Shown here: piece after piece, positions 34,821-43,609 of the stretch
Position numbering within the stretch: position 1 is the stretch's first letter
Layout of the letters: every line of letters starts with the position of its first letter
Assembly (NCBI RefSeq): GCF_001613425.1
Contig: NZ_BDCI01000017.1
Span: 1-64,000, forward strand
Length of the DNA stretch: 64,000 nt
Reading direction: 5' to 3'
Source: Nocardia vulneris
GTDB lineage: Bacteria; Actinomycetota; Actinomycetes; Mycobacteriales; Mycobacteriaceae
Position numbers and translations under genes: made by a program
The notes under the pieces: model-generated
The model's input: the letters and a program-made list of their open reading frames with translations, nothing else
Told to the model about the DNA's origin: nothing
Database searches by the model: none

Positions 34821-37787
34821 TCAGCTGGCGGTGAGCGTAACCGGCGCCGGGTTCTGCGCCGGCCGTCCGGGCACGGGCAAGCCGATATGGCGGCGCGATT
34901 GCGCGACTTTGCGCATGATCGACTCGGCTTCGTCGCCGCGCCCGGCAGCGGTGAGCGCGCGGCTGTACACCCGCATGGCCCGCAGGCGGCGCACGGTGGC
35001 CGAGACCTCGGTGAGCGCCCGCACGGCCTCCGCCGCGATCGGCACCGCGGCTTCGGCGTCGCCACTGTAGAGGGTCACCTCGGCGAGCCGGGCCAGCGCC
35101 CAGCCCTCCTGATGCCGGCGTCCGTCACGGCGGGCCACCGCGAGCGCCCGCTCGCACAGTTCCCGGCCTTCCTCCGGATCACCCCGCTGCGCCGTCGCAA
35201 AACCCAACTCGTGCAACGCCATCGACTCGAGCCGCAGGCTTCCCACCATGCGCGCGAGGAACAGGGCTTTGCCCGCGGCCTCGACCGCTTCCGGCCAGCG
35301 CCGCGCATCGCAGTAGGCCCGGGCCAGGGTCGCCCAGCCCATCCCCTCGCTCCACTGGTTGCCGTCCTGGCGGCCCAGTTCGATGGCCCGCCGGAAGTGC
35401 TCCACGGCCACGTCCACCTTCTCCTGGTAGGCCATGGCCGTACCGAGCATCTGTTCGGCGAGGATGGCGCCGGGGCGGTCACCCGCCTCGCGCAGCATCG
35501 CCCCGGCATGGCGCAGGATGTGCCCGGCACTCAGATCGCCCATGCCGACCAACCGGGCGACGGCGGCGGCCAGTTGGGCGCGCGCCGTGGTCCGCAGGTC
35601 GCCGTCGTTCTCCGCGGCGTGACTCATCAATTCGAGCGCCTCGGCCACCTGCGGCAGATGCTCGCCGGCGTCCCCGCCGACGGCCAGCGACAGCGCGAGA
35701 TCGACTGCGAGCGTGCGGGTCTGCGCCCCGGGCAGTTCGGTGACCTGCCGATAGAGCGCGACCAGGCCGGATCGCTCGGTCATCGCCCAGACGGCACATT
35801 GCCGTTCGTCGGTGAAGCGCTGCCCGGCCCGCTCGGTGACGGCGTAATACTCCGTGCCGACACCCGGATCACGAAGTTCCACAATGTTTTTCGCGCTCGC
35901 CAGATAGAAGTCGAGCAGCCTGCGCAGGGCGAACGGCCATTCCTGCTGCCGCAACTGATCGGCCACGCCGCGGGCGAACAGCCGCAACAGGTCGTGATAG
36001 CGGTAGCGGCCCCATTCCGGGGTCTGCAGCATGCCCAGATCGACCAGTGCTTCACAGAGCCGCTCGGCCTCGGCCGGCTCCCGGTCGATCAGCGCGGCGA
36101 TCGCGGCGACCGACAGGTCGGGCGCGTCGGAGAACGAGACCAGGACGAACACGCGCGCCAGCTCGGGCGCGAGTTGCCGGTAACTGTCCCGGAACACGTG
36201 TTCCACACTGGTATTGCCGACCGCGAGTTCGGCGAGCCGGCCGCGCTCGTCGGCCAGCCGCTCGGCCACCGCGGCGAGCCGCCAGTTCGGTCGGCTCGCC
36301 AGCCGCGCACCGACGATCCGCAGCGAAACCGGCAGATGCCCGCACGCGTGCAGGATTTCGCGCGCGGCGTCCGGCTCGTCCGATACCCGCCGCACCGAGG
36401 CCATGCGCTCCAACAGCGTCAGCGATTCGTCCGGGGTGAGCACGTCCAGCGGAACCAGCCGCGCGCCGAACAATTCCGCCAGGCTCGAACGGCTGGTCAC
36501 CAGTACCGCCGCCGTGCCGGGTCCGGGCAGCAGCGGGGTGAGGTGCTCGACGTCGCGCGCGTTGTCCAGCACCAGCAGCGCTCGCTTGTCCGCCACGGTG
36601 TCGCGCCACAGCGCGGTGCGCTCGGTCAGCTCCGCGGGCAGCTCACCGGGCTCGATGCCGAACGCGCGCAACGCGACCGCCAGCAGCACCTCGGCCGAGC
36701 GCGGATGTTCGTCCATGCCACCGAGATCGAGGTACAGCACGCCGTCCGGATAGTGTTTGCGCGCGCGATGCGCGAGATGCACTGCCAGCGTGGTCTTTCC
36801 GACACCGCCGAGACCGGTGATCGCGATCACGGGGCGGCCGGCGCAGTCCGCGTCGAGCAGTCCGCCCAACTCCTGGGCCAGCTCCGTGCGTCCGACGAAG
36901 TCGGCGATATCCGGCGGCAACTGCGCCGGGACCCGCGGCAGATCGAAACTCTTCGGCGCGGGCGGCGCTTCGTAGGCGGGCTCGGTGTCCATCGACTCGG
37001 CCGACAGGATCTGCTGATGCAGGCGCACCAGCTCCGGCCCGGGTTCCAGGCCGAGTTCATCGGCGAGCAGCCGGCGCGCGGTCCGGTAGACCTCCAGGGC
37101 CTCGACCCGCCTGCCGCTGCGATGCAGCGCGATCATCAGCAGTTCGTACCACCGCTCGCAGTGCGGATCGGCCGCGATCAGCGCCTCCGATTCCGCGACG
37201 GCGGTCGCGTACCGGCCGAGATCCAGCGCCACCGAGACCCCGACCTCGTACATCGCCAGGCGCAACCGATCCAGCCGCGTCCGCTCGCCTTCGGCCCACG
37301 GGCCGGGCAGCCCGATCAGCGGATCGCCGCGCCACAGCTGCTGGGCCGCGGCCAGTTTGGCGTTCGCCTCGTCGGCTGCACCCGCGCGCCGATCGGCTTC
37401 CGCACCCGCGATGAGGTCTTCGACCGCGATGACGTCGAACTCCACCGGCACCCCGAGCCGGTAGCCGCCGCGGGTCGAATCGAGCCACTCGGTCCCCGCA
37501 CCGGGGTGCCCGTGCGCGTCGAACTGCCTGCGCAGGGCGAGGACATGATTGCGGAGCACACTGCCCGCGGTCTTGGGCGGGCGCGCGGACCACAGGCGCG
37601 CGACCAATTGCGTCGTCGAGAGCGTGCGGCCGGGCTCAGCCGCGAGCATGGCCAAGACGGCCAGCAACTGCGGGGCGGCGAGGTCGAGCTGCTTGTCGCC
37701 CAACCAGACCTCGACCGGCCCCAACATCCGTAACCGAAGTGCGGCCGGCCCCGCTCCGTCGAGCCCTGAACACTGCTGCGGTGCCAC
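34821..37787 (-). CDS. SARP-family regulator with NB-ARC and TPR domains (AfsR-like)
   Basis: A 988-residue regulator in the AfsR layout. Residues about 15-115 are an OmpR-type winged helix (LRMLGPVEVWLGDKQLDLA, TTQLVARLWSARPPKTAGSV). Residues about 120-265 are a bacterial transcriptional activation domain. Residues about 295-560 are an NB-ARC ATPase with Walker A GLGGVGKTTLAVH near residue 324 and Walker B ALLVLDNARD. The remainder is TPR-rich helical repeats. Such proteins activate secondary-metabolite or stress genes and use ATP hydrolysis as a switch. No biosynthetic cluster adjoins it, so its targets are unclear. Confidence 0.92.
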   Translation of the reverse strand: MAPQQCSGLDGAGPAALRLRMLGPVEVWLGDKQLDLAAPQLLAVLAMLAAEPGRTLSTTQLVARLWSARPPKTAGSVLRNHVLALRRQFDAHGHPGAGTEWLDSTRGGYRLGVPVEFDVIAVEDLIAGAEADRRAGAADEANAKLAAAQQLWRGDPLIGLPGPWAEGERTRLDRLRLAMYEVGVSVALDLGRYATAVAESEALIAADPHCERWYELLMIALHRSGRRVEALEVYRTARRLLADELGLEPGPELVRLHQQILSAESMDTEPAYEAPPAPKSFDLPRVPAQLPPDIADFVGRTELAQELGGLLDADCAGRPVIAITGLGGVGKTTLAVHLAHRARKHYPDGVLYLDLGGMDEHPRSAEVLLAVALRAFGIEPGELPAELTERTALWRDTVADKRALLVLDNARDVEHLTPLLPGPGTAAVLVTSRSSLAELFGARLVPLDVLTPDESLTLLERMASVRRVSDEPDAAREILHACGHLPVSLRIVGARLASRPNWRLAAVAERLADERGRLAELAVGNTSVEHVFRDSYRQLAPELARVFVLVSFSDAPDLSVAAIAALIDREPAEAERLCEALVDLGMLQTPEWGRYRYHDLLRLFARGVADQLRQQEWPFALRRLLDFYLASAKNIVELRDPGVGTEYYAVTERAGQRFTDERQCAVWAMTERSGLVALYRQVTELPGAQTRTLAVDLALSLAVGGDAGEHLPQVAEALELMSHAAENDGDLRTTARAQLAAAVARLVGMGDLSAGHILRHAGAMLREAGDRPGAILAEQMLGTAMAYQEKVDVAVEHFRRAIELGRQDGNQWSEGMGWATLARAYCDARRWPEAVEAAGKALFLARMVGSLRLESMALHELGFATAQRGDPEEGRELCERALAVARRDGRRHQEGWALARLAEVTLYSGDAEAAVPIAAEAVRALTEVSATVRRLRAMRVYSRALTAAGRGDEAESIMRKVAQSRRHIGLPVPGRPAQNPAPVTLTAS

Positions 37788-38048
37788 TCGAATCCCTCAC
37801 ATCCCGTCAGCGCAGACCATGCCGGTACAGCGGACTCACCGGAATGTGCGAGCAGTTACGCGACCACCGGTCGCTGTCACCTCCACTGATGGCAAGTCGG
37901 CCATGTAACGACGGTAGAAGCGTGCCGACCGGACGGCAATCCGAGTTTACGCGAAGATGATCGAGAAATTACGCTGCGGTGCGATAAGCGCCGCGCCACC
38001 GACCTCAGACCGGGAAGCTTACCGTGGCACCCGTCCGTGCCGGCGACC

Positions 38049-38579
38049 TCACCGGGCTTTTTCGGGCAGCAGATGCGCGAGCAGCAACTTGATCAGCAGC
38101 ACCGGAGCGAACCACGCCAGCGCATGCGGCACGGTCAGCATACTGGCGACGCCGACGATCGCGAAGGCCGTGACGCCGAACGCGATCGGACGACGCAGCG
38201 CGTCCGGCGAGATCGTTACCGCGACCGCGCCGATCAGCGCGAGCGCGTAGATCACCACCGCACTCGGCCAGGTGAACCCCGGCACCACCGCGGCCAAGAT
38301 GAATGGCTGGAGGTGGATCGCGACGAAGCCGAGGTGGTGGGCGGTGGTCCGGCCGGGCCGGTGGTACCAGCGTTTCGCCGAGTCCGTCGCATTGACGACG
38401 GCGCCGCCGAACATGTCGAAGGCGACCAGGGCGACGATCGCGGCTCGCCACACCGCCAGGTCGGCGTGCAGACTCAGCGCGAAAGCTGTTGCCGCACCGG
38501 CGAATGCCGCCGCGAATGCGGTGGTGACCTCGCCGTGGGTCGCGTTCGGTGCGATCAATCGATCGGTGAGCGTGGTCAT
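38049..38579 (-). CDS. Small integral membrane protein of unknown function
   Basis: A 176-residue protein with about five predicted hydrophobic helices (for example FAAAFAGAATAFALSL, FILAAVVPGFTWPSAVVIYA, GVTAFAIVGVASMLTVPHAL). A charged loop NATDSAKRWYHRPGRTTAHH separates the first pair from the rest. I do not recognise the family. Its start overlaps the TetR stop by 4 bases, so it is probably co-translated with and controlled by that regulator. Confidence 0.75.
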   Translation of the reverse strand: MTTLTDRLIAPNATHGEVTTAFAAAFAGAATAFALSLHADLAVWRAAIVALVAFDMFGGAVVNATDSAKRWYHRPGRTTAHHLGFVAIHLQPFILAAVVPGFTWPSAVVIYALALIGAVAVTISPDALRRPIAFGVTAFAIVGVASMLTVPHALAWFAPVLLIKLLLAHLLPEKAR

Positions 38580-39145
38580 TTCCGGATTCCTTCCACACAG
38601 AGCTGCACGAGCGGGTCGGCCAGCTCACGCAGCGCGACTTGCGGGTCGGCCAGCGTCTGCACCAGGCAGCCTTCGATCGCGCCGACGATCACCGCGGCGT
38701 GCCGGGTGTCGATGCCGTCGCGGAGCTCGCCTTCGGCCTGCGCCTGAGCGAGGAGATCGGCGACGGCGTCGCGGTATTCGCGATACATGGCGGCCAGGTC
38801 GAGCGGCGGATTCGAGGCCCATACGTCCAGGAGCACGCGCGCGTGCTCCGGATGCGCGGCGAGCAGCTCCACGATGCCGCGCACCAACCGCGCCAATCGC
38901 GTCAGCCCGCTCCCCGCGCCGAGGTCGCCGAGCACCTTCGCGGCCCGCGCCGAATAACTCTCGAAAACGCCGGACAGCAACGCATCCCGGCTGTCGAAGT
39001 ACAGATACACACTGCCCTTCGCGATGCCGGCCGCCGCCGCGACATCCTCGATCCGCGCCGCCGCGAACCCCTTGCGCGCGAACACCCGAACAGCGGCGTC
39101 GAGGATCTCCTCCTGCCGCGCAACCCGATCAACTCTCTTCGGCAC
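38576..39145 (-). CDS. TetR-family transcriptional regulator
   Basis: A 189-residue regulator starting at GTG 39145. The HTH reads ILDAAVRVFARKGFAAARIE and AGIAKGSVYLYFDSRDALLS, a typical TetR DNA-binding domain. The C-terminal part is a ligand-binding helical domain. An operator-like dyad lies 14 bases upstream. The following membrane-protein gene overlaps its stop, suggesting an autoregulated two-gene operon. Confidence 0.92.
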   Translation of the reverse strand: MPKRVDRVARQEEILDAAVRVFARKGFAAARIEDVAAAAGIAKGSVYLYFDSRDALLSGVFESYSARAAKVLGDLGAGSGLTRLARLVRGIVELLAAHPEHARVLLDVWASNPPLDLAAMYREYRDAVADLLAQAQAEGELRDGIDTRHAAVIVGAIEGCLVQTLADPQVALRELADPLVQLCVEGIRK

Positions 39146-39158
39146 CGACTTATTATGA

Positions 39159-39174
39159 ATGACCAGTCAGTCAT
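39159..39174. promoter_or_regulatory. TetR-type operator upstream of the 39145 regulator
   Basis: ATGAC-N6-GTCAT within an AT-rich stretch directly before the TetR start, in the usual position for autorepression. Confidence 0.6.
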
Positions 39175-39207
39175 AAATCAACCCCCGCGCACGCGCTCGG
39201 CGAATGC

Positions 39208-40362
39208 CTACGGACGCGTATCGTCCTGGCCGCGAACGCTTCCGGGCGCCGGATTCCAACCGCTCGGGCCGAAGACCCACCGTTCGTTGCTGCCGTCACG
39301 GGTGTCGTAGGTGGCACCGAACGGCAGGTGCGTGACCTCTCCGCTGTAGTACGCCAACCGGAGCATGTCGACCGCCAGCCAGTAGGCGTGATGGGCAGCC
39401 GTCGATTCCCACTCCGCGCGTTCGAGTGCCGTCCGGAAGTGCTCGTCGCGGCGTAAAGCGTCGCCGTTCGGGCAAGTCCAGTACAGCACTCGCTCCGGAC
39501 CGCTGTAGCCGCACGGCACCAGCTCGCGCGGCGTGCCGCACTCAGCGCACGGTCCCACCGCCCGCGGCGCGAAACGGTCTGTCAGCCAATGCAGGTCGAT
39601 GATGCTGTGCTCGGTGTCGCGGGCACAGCTGCCGCCGCCCGGGACCGCACAGTCCGGACAACGCATGTCCTTGAATCCGTCGCCGGCACCGGGCCAGCCG
39701 GCGGGCCACCGCGCACCGCAGCGCAGGCAACGGAACTGAGCCCGCTGGGCGGCGGTAACCGAGAACTGGGTGACGAACCCAGGCTTGTCCCGCAACGGCC
39801 CCAAATACCCGGGATAGGTGCCCCACTCCGCGCGCGGCCACGCGCCCGCTCGCTCCTGCGGCCACAGCAGGCCGATGACCTCGTGCACCGCCTGTCGGTC
39901 CCAGGCCACGCCGGGTCGCGCCGGAAGCCTTGCGGCATTGAGATACTCGGTCAAATCGTCGAGGTCCGACAGTGATGATGCGTTCTTCCGCGCGAGCTCC
40001 CATACCCCGGTTTCGTCGTACCCGGCCCGGAGTGCCGCCGGTATATCGGCCCATTGCAACGCGATTCGAATCTGGTCCTGATGCCTGCGCTCGGCCGCGG
40101 CTCGGGCGGCTGATGCCGCGCGCTCGTCCGCACTGCCCGGCCACGGCGCCACCGACCGATCGCCGTACACTCGGCGGGGTAGCCCCGTCAGCGCCCCGGC
40201 ACCGGGCGGAAGCACATCCTCGTCGTGATAGTAACCGTGCCGGCGGCCCGCCTGTCGATCGAACTCGGCGAACCCCGCCTTCATTCTGGCGATATCTTCC
40301 TTGCTGATCTTCTGCGAGTCCTCCGGCGGCCTGAAATGGCGCCCACCGACTTCCTGCGTCAC
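39208..40362 (-). CDS. Uncharacterised protein with zinc-ribbon-like Cys pairs
   Basis: A 384-residue soluble protein I do not recognise. The first half is helical and charged (DERAASAARAAAERRHQDQI). The middle has Cys pairs FRCLRCGARW, MRCPDCAVPGGGSCARD and PCAECGTPRELVPCG with a later WTCPNGD, suggesting one or two structural zinc sites. The C-terminal third is helical (AYWLAVDMLRLAYYSGE). No catalytic motif is evident. It stands alone between the TetR operon and the tautomerase gene. Confidence 0.65.
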   Translation of the reverse strand: MTQEVGGRHFRPPEDSQKISKEDIARMKAGFAEFDRQAGRRHGYYHDEDVLPPGAGALTGLPRRVYGDRSVAPWPGSADERAASAARAAAERRHQDQIRIALQWADIPAALRAGYDETGVWELARKNASSLSDLDDLTEYLNAARLPARPGVAWDRQAVHEVIGLLWPQERAGAWPRAEWGTYPGYLGPLRDKPGFVTQFSVTAAQRAQFRCLRCGARWPAGWPGAGDGFKDMRCPDCAVPGGGSCARDTEHSIIDLHWLTDRFAPRAVGPCAECGTPRELVPCGYSGPERVLYWTCPNGDALRRDEHFRTALERAEWESTAAHHAYWLAVDMLRLAYYSGEVTHLPFGATYDTRDGSNERWVFGPSGWNPAPGSVRGQDDTRP

Positions 40363-40480
40363 CGCTCACCCTCCCCGTCACGGCCTGAAGTTCGTGCAGA
40401 CGAACGGTACCTGGCGTCTACCGTCGAGCCGAGTCGACACCGGCGGAAGGCGGTTCGGGGCAGGGTGCCCGGGGGTCGGC

Positions 40481-40906
40481 TCAGTATGGGAGTGCTGAAT
40501 TCTGTTCGGCCCAGAGCTTTTCGGTGTCGGAGCCGCCGGGTGGGGGGACCAGGCCGTTGATCATCCAGAGGTCTTCGCTGGTTTCGTCGGCGTGGAACTC
40601 CCAGTGCAGATTCGGGTGCCGGGTCAGGTGGGGGTGCAGGATCGTCTTGATCCATTGGGCGGTGCGGCGGCGGCTTTCCTGGTCGGGGTTGCGGCGGGCG
40701 ATGTGGTCGATGACGACGCGCACGCCGGCCGGGGTGGGTTCGCCGCCGACGTAGAAGTTCTCAGGGCGGGTTTCCTGGAAGACGGTGACGACGTAGAACC
40801 TCGGCAGGCCGACCTTTTCGTAGTGGTCGGCGATACGCATGGCCAACTGGTGTTTCTCGTCGTCACCGAAAACGCCGGGCGTATGATGGATTGTCCACAG
40901 GGGCAT
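40481..40906 (-). CDS. Tautomerase-superfamily protein (cis-CaaD-like)
   Basis: A 141-residue protein starting MPLWTIHHTPGVFGDDEKHQ. After Met removal the N-terminal Pro would be the catalytic base of the tautomerase superfamily. The length and the sequence YVVTVFQETRPENFYVGGE with later Arg residues resemble the cis-3-chloroacrylic acid dehalogenase-like group (two fused tautomerase units) annotated as putative oxalocrotonate tautomerases. It lies 24 bases after the SDR gene on the same strand, so the pair probably belongs to one operon under the HxlR regulator. Confidence 0.82.
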   Translation of the reverse strand: MPLWTIHHTPGVFGDDEKHQLAMRIADHYEKVGLPRFYVVTVFQETRPENFYVGGEPTPAGVRVVIDHIARRNPDQESRRRTAQWIKTILHPHLTRHPNLHWEFHADETSEDLWMINGLVPPPGGSDTEKLWAEQNSALPY

Positions 40907-40930
40907 GACTTTTCGTACTCCTAGGTGAGT

Positions 40931-41632
40931 TCAGCGGGCGACCGCGAAGGTCAACCGCTCGACCGGACCGGACAGCGCCGCCTTGACCTCCACGGTGACG
41001 GCGTCGGCGAGCACTTCGGCGTCCCCCGCCGCCACGCCGTCGAGGATCCGCGCGGCGATCTCGGCAGGCGTGGCCTTGGGCTGCGCGACGGCGGCGACCA
41101 TGTCGGTATCGATGAAGCCCACGTGCACCCCGACGACCTGAGTCCCCTGCCGCGCCAACTCGACTCGCAGCGAATTGGTGACCGACCACGCCGCCGCCTT
41201 GGAGGCCCCGTACGCACCACTGCCCGCCAGCCAGGACAGCACCGAGTGCATGTTCACCAGCGCCCCACCGCCGTTCGCGGCCAGGATCGGCGCGAACGCC
41301 CGCGCCACGCGCAGCGGCCCGAACACGTTGACATCGAATGTCTCGGTGACACTGTCGAACTCGCCCGTCGACAAGGCGGCGGGGAGCAAGATCCCGGCGT
41401 TGTTGAACACGATCTCGGCATCGGCGGCGAGTTCCGCCAGCGCCGCGACCGAGTCGGCGGAACGAACCTCGAGTTCGGCGGTGACCACCTGCGGACGATC
41501 GTCCGAGTACGCCGAGCGCGCGGTGGAGTACACCTTGCGCGCCCCACGCGCCAGCAGTTCGTCGACCAGTGCCGCGCCGAGCCCGCGCCGGCCGCCGGTC
41601 ACCACAGCCACCTTGCCTGCTATCGCCACCAT
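40931..41632 (-). CDS. SDR-family oxidoreductase
   Basis: A 233-residue classical SDR. VAVVTGGRRGLGAALVDEL is the cofactor motif, VFNNAGILLP the NNAG motif, and NMHSVLSWLAGSGAYGASKAA holds Ser, Tyr and Lys of the active site. It is divergent from the HxlR regulator at 41718 with two related operators between them, and is followed by the tautomerase gene. The substrate is unknown. Confidence 0.88.
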   Translation of the reverse strand: MVAIAGKVAVVTGGRRGLGAALVDELLARGARKVYSTARSAYSDDRPQVVTAELEVRSADSVAALAELAADAEIVFNNAGILLPAALSTGEFDSVTETFDVNVFGPLRVARAFAPILAANGGGALVNMHSVLSWLAGSGAYGASKAAAWSVTNSLRVELARQGTQVVGVHVGFIDTDMVAAVAQPKATPAEIAARILDGVAAGDAEVLADAVTVEVKAALSGPVERLTFAVAR

Positions 41633-41648
41633 GCATCCTCCATCTCAG

Positions 41649-41662
41649 TAACGATGTCGTTA
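41649..41662. promoter_or_regulatory. HxlR operator, copy 1
   Basis: TAACGA-TG-TCGTTA, perfect 6-base arms, immediately upstream of the SDR start. Shares the TAACG/CGTTA core with copy 2. Confidence 0.65.
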
Positions 41663-41687
41663 GTTAGATGGAAGCACAGCATCACTG

Positions 41688-41705
41688 ACTAACGCAAGCG
41701 TTAGT
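41688..41705. promoter_or_regulatory. HxlR operator, copy 2
   Basis: ACTAACGC-AA-GCGTTAGT, perfect 8-base arms, ending 12 bases before the regulator's start. The shared core with copy 1 supports binding by the adjacent HxlR protein. Confidence 0.7.
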
Positions 41706-41717
41706 TATACTGACCGG

Positions 41718-42197
41718 GTGGCGATGGAGTTCGAACCCCGGTTGCGCGACCGCGACGCATGGTCGATCGGCGCAGGCTGTTCGGCCGAACGCGTCCTGCG
41801 CCTGCTCAGCACCAGGACGGTGTTCCTCGTGATCCGCGAATGCTTCTACGGCACAACGCGGTTCGAGGATTTCGTGCACCGCATCGACACCTCCGCCCCG
41901 GCAGTGTCCCGGGCGCTCAAACAGCTGGAGGGCGCGGGCATCGTCGCCCGCGTGCCCTACCGGGAGCCCGGAAAACGCATCCACGACGAGTACCGCCTGA
42001 CCACGTCCGGTGAGGACATGCTGCCGGTGTTCCTGTCACTGGTGCAGTGGGGCGACAAGTACCTGCAAGACGGCCGCCCGCCGCTGACCTTCGTCGATGC
42101 GGAGACCGGCCGCCCCCTGCGGGTCCGGATCACCACCGAACCCGTGCCGGAGCCATCCTCGGACGATATCGAGATCCGGCTGAACCCGGCTAGGTGA
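41718..42197 (+). CDS. HxlR-family transcriptional regulator
   Basis: A 159-residue winged-helix protein (start GTG 41718 or ATG 41724). The core ARG-type HxlR layout is visible: GCSAERVLRLLSTRTVFLVIRE, TRFEDFVHRIDTSAPAVSRAL, LEGAGIVARVPYREPGKRIH and YRLTTSGEDMLPVFLSL. HxlR proteins sense reactive or aromatic compounds and control divergent oxidoreductase genes, which fits the SDR and tautomerase here. Its 3' end overlaps the convergent glycosyltransferase by 8 bases. Confidence 0.9.
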   Translation: MAMEFEPRLRDRDAWSIGAGCSAERVLRLLSTRTVFLVIRECFYGTTRFEDFVHRIDTSAPAVSRALKQLEGAGIVARVPYREPGKRIHDEYRLTTSGEDMLPVFLSLVQWGDKYLQDGRPPLTFVDAETGRPLRVRITTEPVPEPSSDDIEIRLNPAR

Positions 42198-43548
42198 GCC
42201 TGCGGGCGTCCTCGCCGTCACCGCGCACCAGCGGCGCCATCTCGCCGGGCGTGATCGCCGGAAACGTCCCGCTTTCCGTCCGTCGCACGACTCGCGGTAC
42301 GGATCGCGGTGCGGCGCTTCGATTTCCGGCGCGGAAAAGTTGCCGTTCGAGCAGATCTGCGCCGTGCGCGGTGCCGCCCGCCGCCGCGAAACCCGCCGCG
42401 ACCCGTTCCGCCCCGGCCCGGCAGGTCTGCGCCCGATCGATCGCGGTCCGCAGATTCGACACGCTCATCCGCTTCTTCGGCACCCAGGTGCCTGCCGCGT
42501 TCGTCACCACGCGGCGCGCGACTTCGGATTGATCCCGCCCGAACGGCACGACGCACACCGGCACGCCCGCGGCGAGCGCCTTCTGCGTGATGCCCATCCC
42601 GCCGTGCGACACGACGACGGCCGCGCGATCGAGCAACAAGTGATGCGGCAGAAAGGATTCGACCCGCGCGTTCGGTGGCGCCCGAAAGGTCCCCGGGTCG
42701 ATCGCGCCAGTGGTGACCACCGTGAACACCTCGCTGTCCGCGAGCGCGTCCATCGCGGCCTGCGCCAGTTGCCCGTCGTCCTGGAATTCGGTGGAGCAGG
42801 TGACCAGGGCCAGTGGCCGATCGATCTCGTCGAGCCACCCCGGACGCTCACCCGCGGGAGCCCAGAGGCCGGGACCGATCTGCCGCACCGACGCGGGCCA
42901 GTCGCTGCGCTCGTCGTCGAACGGCGGCGCGGTGAAGTTCAACAGCAGCGGCGGCTGTTCCAGGTAGTCGAGCGCATGGTCCAGCGCGGCCAATCCGTAC
43001 TGTCGCCGCGCGTCGTTGAGCGCGGGCAGCATGTCGTCCCACAGCCGGTTCAACACCCACTGGACACCCCCGTCACGCAACCGCCCGAGTGGTCCGGACA
43101 TGGGGTGCAGCCCGGGCCCGAACGGCGGCACCTCCCGCGACCGGATCGGCAGCAGCATCGGCGCCCACGAGGCCCACGGCAGCCCGCTCGCCGCGGCGTA
43201 GGTCTGCGCGCCCACCGTCGTCACATCGACCAGCAGCGCGTCCGGACGTTCGGCGCGCACCGCGCCGCGAATGGCCGCGATCTCGTCCGGGATCCGCGCC
43301 ACCAGGGCACGCACGGCGGCCCGCAACGCGCCGATCTTGGAGGTAGCCGCCCAATCATCGAGCGTGTCCTGCGCCAACCGCGCGGGCAGCTCGATCACGT
43401 CGATACCCAGCGGATCGAGAGCTTTCTCACTTCCCGGGAGCGTCATCACGGTGACGTCGTGTCCCCGCTTCACCAGTTCTGCCAGGACCGGAGCTATCGG
43501 ATAGAGGTGGCCCTTGGCCGGTGAAGTGAATGCCAGGATCTTGGTCAT
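42190..43548 (-). CDS. GT1-family glycosyltransferase (macrolide/UGT type)
   Basis: A 452-residue GT-B glycosyltransferase. The N-terminal acceptor domain starts ILAFTSPAKGHLYPIAPVLA. The nucleotide-sugar site is in the C-terminal half: VVVSHGGMGITQKALAAGVP and VPFGRDQSEVARRV, the conserved HGGxG and DQ motifs. Enzymes of this type glycosylate macrolides, rifamycins, sterols or flavonoids. The last 50 residues after the fold are Arg/Ser-rich and unusual. It is divergent from the endoglycoceramidase-like gene with only 61 bases between starts, so the two may be co-regulated. Confidence 0.87.
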   Translation of the reverse strand: MTKILAFTSPAKGHLYPIAPVLAELVKRGHDVTVMTLPGSEKALDPLGIDVIELPARLAQDTLDDWAATSKIGALRAAVRALVARIPDEIAAIRGAVRAERPDALLVDVTTVGAQTYAAASGLPWASWAPMLLPIRSREVPPFGPGLHPMSGPLGRLRDGGVQWVLNRLWDDMLPALNDARRQYGLAALDHALDYLEQPPLLLNFTAPPFDDERSDWPASVRQIGPGLWAPAGERPGWLDEIDRPLALVTCSTEFQDDGQLAQAAMDALADSEVFTVVTTGAIDPGTFRAPPNARVESFLPHHLLLDRAAVVVSHGGMGITQKALAAGVPVCVVPFGRDQSEVARRVVTNAAGTWVPKKRMSVSNLRTAIDRAQTCRAGAERVAAGFAAAGGTAHGADLLERQLFRAGNRSAAPRSVPRVVRRTESGTFPAITPGEMAPLVRGDGEDARRLT

Positions 43549-43609
43549 GACTCAAGCTAACCTATAGCTATCACTATTGCAGCTTAGGTCGAGTGCTACG
43601 TTGTGGACC

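Noticed and set aside
34887..37733. A 948-codon open frame on the plus strand, antisense to the SARP regulator
   Set aside because: High-GC antisense frames stay open by chance. The opposite strand shows clear OmpR, BTAD, NB-ARC and TPR domains, while this frame is Arg/His/Gln-rich without motifs.
42190..43548. Rifamycin glycosyltransferase linked to rpoB2 as a resistance cluster
   Set aside because: The gene is 16 kb away in another operon, and GT1 motifs alone do not indicate a rifamycin acceptor.
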